Below are positions 11,968 through 22,900 of a DNA stretch of 64,000 bases, piece by piece. The notes under the pieces are model-generated. The model was not told where the DNA came from and searched no databases. It was given only the letters and a program-made list of their open reading frames with translations. Location of the stretch: assembly GCF_016808095.1 (NCBI RefSeq), contig NC_068972.1, positions 29,485,746 through 29,549,745 on the forward strand. The letters run 5' to 3'. This stretch comes from Vigna angularis. Its lineage: Eukaryota > Streptophyta > Magnoliopsida > Fabales > Fabaceae. The first letter of the stretch is position 1, and every line of letters starts with the position of its first letter. The position numbers and the translations under genes were made by a program.

Positions 11968-12055
11968 TTAATAGGTTGATGTTTTCACTTTTATTGAGTT
12001 TATATGTATGTTCATCATAATTGAATTATTACTAACGTTGTCTAATTTTTCAGGT

Positions 12056-14913
12056 ATGTCGGCCTCAGACTCAGGATCGGGAAAGAGCAGACGTGGACGA
12101 GGCGTCACCCGAGTGGCAGATGTGACCTCCGGACGCGTGGATGGTCAGAGGAGGCATGTTGACATCGACCCCAAATCAGGTCATCCATCAGGGCCACATG
12201 CTGATAGGTTTAGGAGTTATCTGGGTAAGTTGGCCAAAAGTCATGTCTCTATCCTTCATGCATGTTGGGATGACGTGCCAGAGGTCGACAAGAACCTCTT
12301 ATGGCAAGATATTCAGGTATGTTTATACTTCATGCAATTTGTGCAACACTTATCTTTTATGTTTTCTTTTGAAATAACAAGTTATTTGTTTTAAACAGCA
12401 ACATTTTGATATTCCAAACACAATGCAAATTAGAAAGAAAGTGTTATCGCATATAGCCATAAGATGGAGGGATTTCAAGACAAGGCTGACACGACTATAT
12501 GTCTTTGGAGACAGGCAACATGAAAATCCCTGTCAGCAATATACATTCACAAAGGAGGATTGGATGCAGTTTCGTGCATCGAGAGAGTCTAAGGAATGGA
12601 AGGTATGTTTGTTAACATCTACTCGAACATTGAGTTTTTATCAATTTACACTTATTTATATAAATGGTTTCACAGGATAAAAGGTTAGCCGCCCAAGAAA
12701 GACAAAGGCTAAACGACGCACCCCACGTGTTATCACGAGGTGGATATGCAAAACTGGAGAAGAAACTGAGAAAGTCTAAAGCGGATGCCTTGGGACTTGA
12801 GTCGCCGGACCTAGCACCTGCACCTGCTAGGTACGAGCTATGGAAGGCTGCTCGGACTAAATCTGATGGGAACATGACATCTTCCTCCGCTTCCTTGATC
12901 TCACAGAGAATTGTAAGTTCAAATTATAAGCAGTTCTTTGATTGTGTATCTATCACAACATGTCTTCTAACTTGTTTTTTTTATGGGCAGGATGAGTTGG
13001 TTGAGCAGCAGACTCAGGGCACATTTGTTGGCCAAGGTAGGGACGACATTCTAACAACGACCATTGGAAGGCCCGAGCACCCAGGACGTGTACGTGGAGT
13101 TCCTGGGGCGATTGGTCTTCGTGACTACTTTGGCCCTACACAGAAAACCCCCCAATCAATGAGTCAGGAGACACTGAGGCAGATGGATCTTCAGTGGGAG
13201 GAAAGACTCAACCAAAGCATGAGATCAATGGAGCAACGATTCATGGAGCAGCTACAAGAACAAAAACAAATACAAAGAGCGCTTGAAGAAAAACTGCACT
13301 CCATGACGCAAGGCAACATGGGGGCCGATGACACTCCCACACCACCTCGTGTCAGCACTAGAGGATCATGCTCTGCTGTAGAACCCACTCAGTATAGCGG
13401 TCAATATGAGCTGTTGGTTGATGGGGATCCCCCACGCATTGTGGCTGTCGGACGAGTGCTTGAGGGAGGGGAAACCATTCATGGTGTTGCCATATTACCC
13501 CAGCACGTGCGTGTGACCATTGACGAGGTTCGAGATCCCCAAGCTTAGGTGCCTGTACCCACTCCAGAAATTAAATTTGTGGGGGAGGCCATAGGATAAT
13601 TTATTGCCTGGCCTAGAGCATTGATCATGTCCCACATTGCTACTCCACAGGTATAATTAACTTAGTATTTCTATGTTTATTCTACAAATAATTGTTAATA
13701 CCGCTTTGATGTAAATTCTTATTTGTAGTTCACACGTCCTCAGAAGCAGCCGATTCATGATACAGTCATAAATGAAGACGATGACATGGCTGAAGCGGAG
13801 GATGATCCTCTATCAAAGCTAATGACAAAATTACCCAGGTTGAAGAAAGCACCATTAGAACTATACTGGGATTTGAGAGTATTTGTTCTTCCCCCACATG
13901 TGCTAGTTTATATGACATTATCTGATGCATTGGAGATGATTGCGGGAGACCGGATGTTGAATATTTCCATCATTCAGCTCTGGTGCATGTAAGATAGTCA
14001 ATTTGGTCTTTCATTTTACTTTTATTTACATTAGTTTCTAACAACTTAACTTAGTTATTTTAGGTACATGGACACAATCCTTGTAGACCAAGGTCGGTCT
14101 TCCACGTATGGATTTGTTGAACCTCAGACCATTCAACCGTCTAGTAACACACTTCAAAACAGACAAGATTATTTGCAAACATGGATGGATGAGTCAAAAA
14201 GAGACGTATACCTTGTGCCATACATTGAGGGGTAGGTGTTGTTAAATGTGGTCAGTTTATTATTATAGTTTCCTTAATTAGTTGAATAACTATTTGTCCT
14301 TCGTGATAGGTCGCACTGACAGCTGATGGTCATCATTCCCAAACAATGTAAAATTATATGGTTTTGTTCGTTGCATAGGAGGATGAAAAATGACTTGAGA
14401 ACCATGCTTCAAGGGTAAGTGTTTCTCCAAAAATGACTTTGAATTTCATGTTCACCTTCAACTTTTATGATAAATATAGTCATATTAATTATACTTTGTG
14501 TTTTCAATCTGTACAGAGTTATTGGTAAATCTCGTGGTCAACTGGTTCAAATTTTGTATCCAAAGGTTATGAGTCATTTATAGTTTCTAATTCATTTTCT
14601 ATGTTATTGAATGATCTAAATTCTTAACTATTTAGTTTGTGATTTTAGTGTAACCAACAGCTAGATTCATGGGAATGTGGCTTCTATGTGATGTGTTGGA
14701 TTAAGACCATCATTCGAGCTGTCATTACAGATGACTGGAATGAGGTATAACTTCAATACATTACAAATCAAATTCATCTTCAACATATATGAAACCATAA
14801 TGAATCTTTCTTGAATTTTGTAGCGCTTCAAGAGTACATCGCCTATTCCAGTGGACACAATTAAACAGATAAGGCAGGAGTGGACCGCTTATGTTCTCCA
14901 AAGATTGAGTTAG
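12056..14913 (+). pseudogene. TnpA-like protein fused to a Ulp1 (C48) protease domain, spliced
   Basis: Exons read by eye: 12056-12316, 12399-12602, 12676-12912, 12991-13651, 13729-13988, 14064-14231, 14310-14414, 14517-14565, 14649-14744, 14824-14913, all with GT-AG borders and joining in frame. The N-terminal half is the plant Ptta/En/Spm domain (HACWDDVPEVDKNLLWQDIQ, RWRDFKTRLTRLY, SKEWK then DKRLAAQERQRL), followed by a Gln/Glu-rich coiled coil near 13180-13310. The C-terminal half is Ulp1-like: DVYLVPYIEGSH, WFCSL and LDSWECGFYVMCW with the catalytic Cys. In-frame stops occur at 13546-13548 (TAG), 13597-13599 (TAA) and 14317-14319 (TGA directly after the catalytic His). The usual Asp in 'WFDSL' is Cys here. 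TnpA-type proteins bind the subterminal repeats; the role of the protease domain in CACTA elements is not settled. Confidence 0.8.
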
Positions 14914-15117
14914 GAATAGTTTTATTTGTTGTTGAACATTGTTTAGTTTTAGTTTAAGTTTTATGTTGATAGTTTTGGTAGTGGATTGAACTCCACATTA
15001 TGTAGAACATATGAAACGCATATTTATATTATTGCAAAATTGTTCTGGGACATTTTTCTGCTTTTCAGGTGTGGTTTTATTGAAAAAATAAATATATTTT
15101 AAAAAAAAAAACACCCT

Positions 15118-15420
15118 GTAGACGTCTGTTAGTGTACAGTCGGACGTATATAGACGTCCGACTGTGCACTAACGGACGTCCAACTCCCCAGACCCTACCA
15201 CAACCATTCAGCCAAGTAGACGTCTGTGCGGGCACCACGGACGTTTATATAAACGTCCGTCCTTTAACCACGGACGTTCATATAAACGTCCGTCCGTGCA
15301 CCACGGACGTTTAGATAAACGTCCGTCCTGACGCACGGACGTCTACATAGACGTCACCTGCATAGACATCCGACCGCCCCCGGACGTTAAAGGGCCAACA
15401 GAGCGGACGTCTATTGCCCG
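15118..15420. repeat. CACTA right subterminal repeats
   Basis: About 300 bp of short inverted repeats based on GACGTCCG/CGGACGT, for example TAAACGTCCGTCC alternating with ACGGACGTTTA. It mirrors the larger left array at 6220-7930 but is much shorter, the usual asymmetry of En/Spm-type elements. Confidence 0.85.
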
Positions 15421-16499
15421 TTCTGCACTAGTGGTTCAAAAAAGTCAACGAGAGTGCAGAAAAAGTTGCCCTGAGCGCCAGTTTTGAGTGCCACAGCTAC
15501 CGCTGAGCACCGACGACGTGGGCTTCGACCTGTTTTCTGTTAATTTTATGGGCTTGGACCTGTTTTCTGCTATTTTTATGTTCTATTAAAGGACTCGCAC
15601 GTCCTAGGGATTGTATCTTTTGATGGCTTGATCATAGAAACACACTTTTCACCCCTTGGGGGTAGATTTGAAGATGGTGATGGCTCTCTTCTTCTCTTTC
15701 TAGGGTTTTTCTATCTCTTCCATTCTTTCATTCCATTGTTCATCTAGTTCTTCCATGACAATGGAGAACTAAACCTTATTTGTTGTTAGGAAAGATGTAA
15801 CCTCTTAAACTCTCATGTATTGAATTGATTCTTGATTATATATGCTTTACTTCATTAATTGTTAGGGTTTTTCCTCTTTACTCTTTGCATGCTTTGTTTA
15901 ACTCATTCAATTGCATGATCTTTGATTTTGTCGATATGGACACATAAGGGGAAATCTAGAACTGGGGAAATTCTCCCGGAAGCAATATTGCCTAGACATA
16001 GAAATAGGAGGATTGGTTGCCTTTAAGCTTATGTGCGAATGTAATGCATGGTTAATTGCTAGGGAGACAAGACATTATGAACTAGTAATTAGGAGTAGGC
16101 TTTCTTCACCGAGACATCGGGTTTAAGGTAAATTAGAAAGTGGCATTAACATTAATGAAGAAGATGAATTCATATATGCATGAGAGTAAATTAGGTGAAA
16201 TCTAAACCCAACAACAATATCATTAACTTCATCCATTCATTCTTGTGTTTAGCCTCAATTGATCAAATTGCATTCATGTTTATTTTATTGCATTTGCATT
16301 CAAAATCCCCAAAATTTGTTCTTTAGAGTCTTAATTAGTTGAGTAATCACATAACTGTTTAGTGTAGTGAGTCTCTTGGGAAACGATACTTGGTCTTACC
16401 ATTTATTATTACTTGATACAATTCAGTATACTTGCCGAGGTATTAACAAGTTTTTGACTCCATTTTCGGGGATTAAAAATTTGTTTATCAATCAGCATG

Positions 16500-16653
16500 T
16501 CACAACTAAGTAAATTTAATGCCATCCATTGAAATTAACGGGAGGGTTTCAATTGACTCAATTTTACAAAAATAGGGACCTAATTGAGATAAAAAAACGA
16601 GGACTTATTTGATATGATTCTATAGAAATAGGGACCTCCGAAATGATTAAACC
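16500..16653 (-). repeat. Right terminal inverted repeat of the Mutator-like element
   Basis: The reverse complement begins GGTTTAATCATTTCGGAGG and matches 4730-4908 apart from the block duplicated on the left. Confidence 0.75.
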
Positions 16654-19100
16654 TTTTTTTTTATCAAGAACTTAACTAAAAAAGTACTCTAATGAATAAG
16701 AAACTCAACTTAATAATATTTTCTTTTATTTTTCATAAAAAATAAATAAATAATATCAATATAAGATAATGACCATATCAATCAAGTTAATGATAATTTA
16801 AAAGAGCTAATGACTTCTAGTTTAATTAAACTCAACATTTGTTAATGAATTTTATTCTCAAGAAAGTTACATTATTTAACGAGATCATTCTTGTAACATC
16901 TCATTTTAATAGAATAAAACTATTAATATGACACGTTATAAAATCAATATTCGAAATAGGTATTCCATAATCTAGAGAATTGTTATTATTGTTATTTAGA
17001 TGTATAACTATAGCAACAACAGATACATAAATATATAGTTTCAAGGAAACTATGGTAAAACAAGGAAACTAATAGTCTTTCCTTATGATTCTATGAACAA
17101 TGAATGGCGACCTAATAACAAGACTGCAAAAACAACATATCCTTCCTGAAATAGATCAACTACTGCTTCCTCATCTCATCACACTAGTAAAGGTGATCAT
17201 TGCACAAAAAGAAAACAAACACAACAAAACACAATACAAGAGAGGGTAAACTAATTTATAAAAGAAACAAGCATATAATAAGTAGACATATTTCATCATC
17301 ATGCAATACACTTTGAATAGTCTTAGAAAAATAAAACATACAATTAAAAACTTTTTTAAAATGCATTAATATCAAATTCATTGGAGATGTGCATTTGTGG
17401 TTACATATACTACTCTATAGAGCTATTACCAATGAGTTTCACCCTATCACTTCCAAGGTTAATCCCCGTTCACATATTAGGCCAAGGAAATATTCTACTC
17501 TAGTTAAGTGTGAATGATTATTAAAGTGTTAGATACATTCTTACTTGAATACATACATCAATGCATACACTAAAAAAAACACAACAATAGGATTTTCCCA
17601 TGAAATTCCTTAAATCACAACAACTCATATTTTTACTTCGAACCTTGCTACTTAATCCAGATTTACAGTTAAAAATCAAAACCGTATAACACATTTATAA
17701 ATTGTTTGGGATTTTAAGAATAAAACTACAACTTCCTCAAAGCTCCAAAAATTATGTTCTTACGTTCAAATTAAATATGATTGAATCAAGAATATAATGA
17801 AAAAAGAATAAATGATTAAAAAAGTTATGCACCAAACAAACAAAATATAAGTTAAAATTGCCAATAACCTAAACTATAAGAATCTTACGTGAAAAGTTCC
17901 TTTAACTATAGACTTTCAATTAAAAATCAAACGGTCACAGTAAAAAATTATATGTTTAAAACTAACTATCAAAATTACAGTTTGATCCGACAATTAAGAA
18001 AACGAAAATCCTAATTTTTTGAAATGACTCATAACAGATAATGGACTAGCGTCAGTGTTGGGAAAGTGTGGTGTCCAACACCACTACTCAATAGAAGAAA
18101 CTAATTAACATATTAAAAGATAGAAAATACCTGAAAAAAAAAGTTAAAAAACTCTAAATAAATAATTTTTAGAATATTTTAAAATAAGACTTCTACTTAT
18201 ATTAAAATACTTTAATATTATAATAATGAATCTCATTATTTTAAACTATTATGATATCTAAAATACTATTTTTTTTATCGTTACAATTCTTTTTAACAGT
18301 AGAGTTCAAAAATTACGTTTTGATATAAATAAAAGAAGCTATTTTTAATTCTATTACATCTTACATTCTGTTTTTATTTTTTAATTATTTTAAAATTTAA
18401 GAATATTCAAAGAATATAAAATGTTAATCAAACATATATTTTCGTGCATAGAAATATATTCTGACTTAGTACAATATCATAAAACATATATTCCATAAAT
18501 ATTACATGTTCTAATATTTTCCGTTTCTTTAACAACTCCAAGCCACATCATTATACGTAAGGCTGTGTTCTTTTGGATAGATTTGGAGGAGATGAATTGA
18601 ATGGATTTGAGTGGATTTGAGGGTAATTTTTTAGTTGTTTTTTTGAGTAGATTTGTGAGTAATTGAGAGTGGATTTGGAAATAAAGTTTGTGAGAATTAG
18701 TGTAGGATTTGATTGATGTGATAGATTTTAAAAATTTGTTTAATTGGTAGAAATTAAAGATTACCAAAATGCCCCTAGTTATAAAAGTAATATAAAATGT
18801 TATATTTAATTGTAAAAATGTTTATAAAGAAAAAAATATTATGAATAATTTATAAAATTAATGTTTAAAAATTATAAAAATTAAATAATCAGCTTATTTT
18901 TAATAAATTAGAAAATATAATATACCTAATTTTATTAAGATATACATCTTTTTAAATTATAATATTAAAATAATTATAAAAAAAACTGAAAAATATATAA
19001 GCATTGCGTAACCTGCCCCTGTCACCATTTTGCTGCACCATTTTCTCTTTTCTCCAAAGCCGATCCAGCCAAATGATTGCAAATAAAGGAAAATGCAAAG
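16654..19100. other. AT-rich intergenic region
   Basis: No gene is recognised. A possible MITE-like segment lies at about 18560-18780: it starts AGGCTGTGTTCTTTTGG, has purine-rich direct words (GGATTTGAGTGGATTTGAG) and ends near ACCAAAATGCCCC, but I could not find convincing terminal inverted repeats. The rest is poly-A/T-rich sequence. Confidence 0.4.
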
Positions 19101-19400
19101 CGTGGCCCAACTGCTGGACGTGACTCTTTCTAAGAAGGGAAAGAAAGTGCTTCTTGTGTTGGTCTCTCATGGGTGCCTTCTCTGCTGGACTTGTGCTTGC
19201 TGGATGCTTGCCACTTGCTGGACGCTGCTCTTTGCTGGATCAAGGTGAGTTGTTTGCTTCCTCCGTTTCAACTTGCTGGACCTCCTCCTCACGTGTTGTT
19301 GCTTCTCTTCCAACGCTGGACCGTGATGCTGCCCCTGCTGGACACGGCTGGATGCTTGAAAACTTTGGCCGTGTGTTTGCGTAACCGGTTACGCAAACGC
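19100..19400 (+). repeat. Degenerate TTGCTGGAC repeats ending in a perfect palindrome
   Basis: The word GCTGGA(C/T) recurs about ten times between 19111 and 19352 at uneven spacing (CTGCTGGAC, CTTGCTGGATGC, ACTTGCTGGACG). It is followed by a perfect 24-bp palindrome at 19375-19398 whose half is GTTTGCGTAACC. This lies about 570 bp upstream of the IMPA9 start codon. Function unknown; it may be a fragment of an unrecognised repeat. Confidence 0.5.
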
Positions 19401-19966
19401 GTAACCCGTTATAAGTTTGCAACTTAAACGGAATTGTTTAATAGCTTTAGGGTACATAAGACATTTTCCCAACAATCCCTCCAAATTTCTTCACTCCCGC
19501 GGGTGATGAAAAAGCAACCCATCCTGCAAATCCGTCTTCACTAACACCCGCTTTTCCGCTCATCCGAACACCAATTACTTTTCAAACACTCGCTCGCATT
19601 CGGCTCTGAACAGTACAATCTGTTCAAGCGAACAGAGCGTAAAAGTTTCTTCTAGAATGAATAATAAATAAAATATAATAAATATTATTATATTTCATTT
19701 TTAATTTAATAAAGCGATTAAAATTTCAATGTAGTTATTTTAATTCTGTTAATTTAATTTAATTGTTAATAATTAATACTAAAAAAATCTATATTTTAAA
19801 ATTAACTGTATATTAATACTAACTTTTTCTCTTTAACAGGCTCGTATAAAAATTACTAGAGTTTACCCGTTCTTTCATGGAAAACCTTTTACTTACTCAC
19901 CGGTCAGTTTTGCAAAAACCCTTCACTCACAGAACGTAACAAGCATACTCACTAAGCTTCTCTGCA

Positions 19967-22900
19967 ATGGCCGATTCCGGTCTCACTTCTAACAGGAGGG
20001 TTCCTATAAAGTCCTCAGGTGCGTTTCTATTCATCCCTAGATTGTCACTTCTCAGCAGTTCAAAGTTGAAAAAAAAATAAAAATCAAAGACAAATGCTAA
20101 GGTTTGTAAAACTCCGTTTTTGAACTCTGACAATAAACCTAATCTAGAGATTCAATCGCGTGTTTTTTTTTTTGTTTTGTTTTGTTTTGTTTCAGTTGGG
20201 AATGCCGCCGCCAGTAGGAGACGAGAGCATGCAGTCGCAGTTGGGAAAGAAAGGAGGGAATCGCTGATGCGAGCGAAAAGACTCTGCAGAGTGGGCATTG
20301 GTGGTGGCGATTTCGAAGTTGCCATTGACAGTGACATGTTGATTGATGAAGAGCAATCTATTTTGGAGTCTCAGACTTCAGTGGCCGTGGAAAATTTGAA
20401 ATCTGCCCTTGCTTTTCAGTAAGCTCTTCCGAACTCGTTGGGTCTTCAATGTTCATCTTGCTGGAAGTGTTGGTTGTTTTGGAATTCGGCTTTGTTTGGA
20501 CTTTTTGGAGAAAACTTCTCCATAAGCTTTCGGAGAAGAAAAGATGAAATTAATTTCTCTTGTAAGCTAATTATGTTTAGCTTATGGATGAGCTAATTTG
20601 GAGTTGATTTCTCCTGAAGTCTCCCCGAATTGTTTTTAGCTTATGCATAAGCTAATTTTAGCTTGTGGTGAAAGTTAATTTCAATTTTGTTTCTTATTTT
20701 CTTCTTCTGCAGTGTTTGTGGAGAGGTTAATCCAAACAGAGGTGGTTGTGGTAAGACAATGAAAGAGGTTTAGTAAATTATTTGTAGTTTGTGGTGAACT
20801 CAGAGGACTACTATTATGAGTAAATGGGGTCAAAGTACTTGGGACTTTTGAAATTGTTTAATTTGAAATTGTGTAGTTGAAACATATAATTAGCCAATAG
20901 TTTTGTTGGTCTGAGGATGTAAAACCAACCTAATGTTACGAGTCTTCTGATTGAGGTGGGATGATCTACGAATGAAGGAAACTTATACAACAAAAGATTG
21001 GTGTTTTGTTGTTTTATTTCTTTTATATTGTAGTCCTAGACTGGTCTTTTACTAAATCTTTCAGTATTGTCTTGGCTATGTTTTTATACAAACTGAGAAA
21101 GACTTAAATTGTGTCAATGTAGTTCCTATATTCATTAACTTTGGCTTAAGCATTTCCTTTTACGTGTTCAATCAATAGGGGGAAGGGTGCGGTGAAGAAA
21201 AGAGTTGGGGCCCTTCAAGAATTAAGGCGTTTGCTGTCAAGATCTGAATTTCCTCCTGTTGAGTCTGCTCTTAAAGCTGGAGCTGTACCCATTCTTGTGC
21301 AGTGTCTTTCGTTTGGTTCTCCAGATGAACAGGTCTGAAGTTTCTTCTTCCTTTAAATGGTGTTCAATGTCACAAAAGGCTTACCTATGCTTGCTATGCT
21401 TATTGTATGGGATGAGTAGTGGGAAGAATTTTTCTTAGAGCTTACTTATTGGGGTTAATTCCTTCTGCAGTTGCTTGAGGCAGCTTGGTGTCTCACAAAT
21501 ATTGCTGCAGGGAATCCAGAAGAAACAAAAGCATTGCTTCCTGCCTTGCCCTTACTTATTACTCATCTTGGGGGTGAGTGATCACTTTGAGATTCCTTTT
21601 GCCTTCACAGAAGTTAATTATTATTTTTATTTATATTTGTATATGATAAAGATTAATAGGAATTCTTATAGCTTGAATTTTTAAAGAATTGTAAGATATT
21701 GTCATATCTGAAAGGGATGGAAACATAATTATTTTTTGTAAATGTCCTCTTTTATACTCTATTCAGCATTATTATACAAAGTTGTTCTTGAAGGTTGAGA
21801 CTATTTTAGTAATTTTAGTATTTAGAGTTACCTTTTAAATTCATGAATGGTCTTCTTATGCAGAAAAGAGTTATCCAGCTGTTGTTGAACAGTGTGCTTG
21901 GGCTCTAGGAAATGTGGCCGGTGAAGGTGAAGAGCTTAGGAATCTTTTGCTTGTTCAAGGGGCTTTACTACCTCTTGCAAGAATGATGCTACCAGACAGA
22001 GGTTCTACTGTTAGAACAGCTGCCTGGGCTTTGTCTAACCTAATAAAGGTTTCGGATACATCAATTAAATAACTTGCTTTTAACATATTGTTTGTTTCGA
22101 TCGACCTTTTTGTTACAACTCTTTAATAATAGCTGTTCTACTTCATCTGTCTACTTGAGAATTAAACTGTAAAATAATTCTAAAGGGTTTGATTGATCCC
22201 TCTCACAATCTTCTATTTATAAGAATAAATTGATACAAAAGTACATGATAAATAGGGTAACCCTAGACACAATATAATCATGATAAATAGAGTAATCCTA
22301 GACACAATATAATCATTATAAATAGAGTAATCCTAGACATAATATAATCATGATAAATAGGGTAACCCTTAACACAATATAATGATGATAAAATAGGATA
22401 AATATCCTAACACTCCCCCTCAAGCTGGAGCATACAAATTGTATGTACCAAGCTTGGAACAAATAAACTCAATCCGAGGACCCCTTAGTGACTTGGTCAA
22501 TACATCTGCGAGTTGATCGTTTGACCCAATAAATTCAGTACATATTTCTTTAGTCAACAACTTTTCACGAACAAAATGACAATCAATTTCTATATGTTTA
22601 GTCCTCTCGTGAAACAGGATTTGATGCAATGTGGAGAGCAGCTTGATTGTCGCAATACATCTTCATAGTATGGATGTCACAAAATTTAACCTCTTGAAAG
22701 AATTGTTTCACCCATATAAGTTCACATGTTAGTGATGCCATTGCCCTATACTCGGCTTTCGCGGTTGATCTAGCTACTACATTCTGTTTCTTACTTTTCC
22801 ATGAAATAATGTTTCCTCCCAGAAAAACACAATATCCTGTAGTAGACCGTCTATCAATAGGTGAACCTGCCCAATCTGCATCACAATACCCAGAGACCTG

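Larger units (their letters stand above)
6197..15433 (+). mobile_element. Near-complete CACTA (En/Spm) transposon, 9.2 kb
   Basis: The left end reads CACTAGTGCAGAA (6197-6209) and the right end is its exact inverse, TTCTGCACTAGTG (15421-15433). Adjacent trinucleotides are ATT and GTT, so the expected 3-bp target duplication is imperfect. Subterminal arrays of GACGTCCG-type repeats occupy 6220-7930 and 15118-15420. Between them are a TNP2-type transposase gene (8805-11967) and a spliced TnpA/Ulp1-type gene (12056-14913), both on the plus strand. Few lesions are visible, so the copy is fairly young or was active recently; with the stops and frameshift it is presumably no longer autonomous. It sits inside an Athila-like LTR. 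Confidence 0.92.
5921..16497 (+). mobile_element. Athila-like LTR (solo or remnant), split by a CACTA element
   Basis: The two parts, 5921-6196 and 15434-16497, line up with the LTR at 62960-64000 and with the inverted LTRs at 46229 and 50828: shared words include GAATAAGAGAGTTGAA, GATTCCCTTGATTTTGTAGG, AATGATTTGAAAGAAGA, tandem 'aaaagtcaacca', TAGGGTTTTTC, GATATGGACAC and TACTTGATACAATTCAGT. The first about 40 bases of the LTR (TGATAACAG...) are missing on the left, while the right end is present near TTTATCAATCA (16497). No internal retroelement coding sequence adjoins it, so it is a solo LTR or a truncated remnant. The CACTA element entered at the 'aaaagtcaacc' repeat zone. Confidence 0.7.
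4730..16653. mobile_element. Long-inverted-repeat (Mutator-like) element holding nested insertions
   Basis: The left end starts GGTTTAATCATTTCGGAGG at 4730 and the reverse complement of the same sequence ends at 16653. The match continues inward for about 150-180 bp (blocks CCTATTTCTA, AAATAGGTCCTCG, AATTAGGTCC, AAAATTGAGTCAATTG); the left arm has an extra copy of the 'tctcaaataggtcctcg' block. Poly-T flanks (4721-4729 and 16654-16662) could be a 9-bp target duplication, but low complexity makes this weak. Inside lies a U-box/ARM gene fragment and the LTR/CACTA nest. Without the nested DNA the element would be about 1.3 kb. Long inverted repeats plus a gene fragment suggest a Pack-MULE; no Mutator transposase is present to prove it. 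Confidence 0.6.

Noticed and set aside
18560..18780. Possible hAT-type MITE starting GGCTGTGTTC.
   Set aside because: No matching inverted terminal repeat or target duplication could be found, so it is only mentioned in the intergenic entry.
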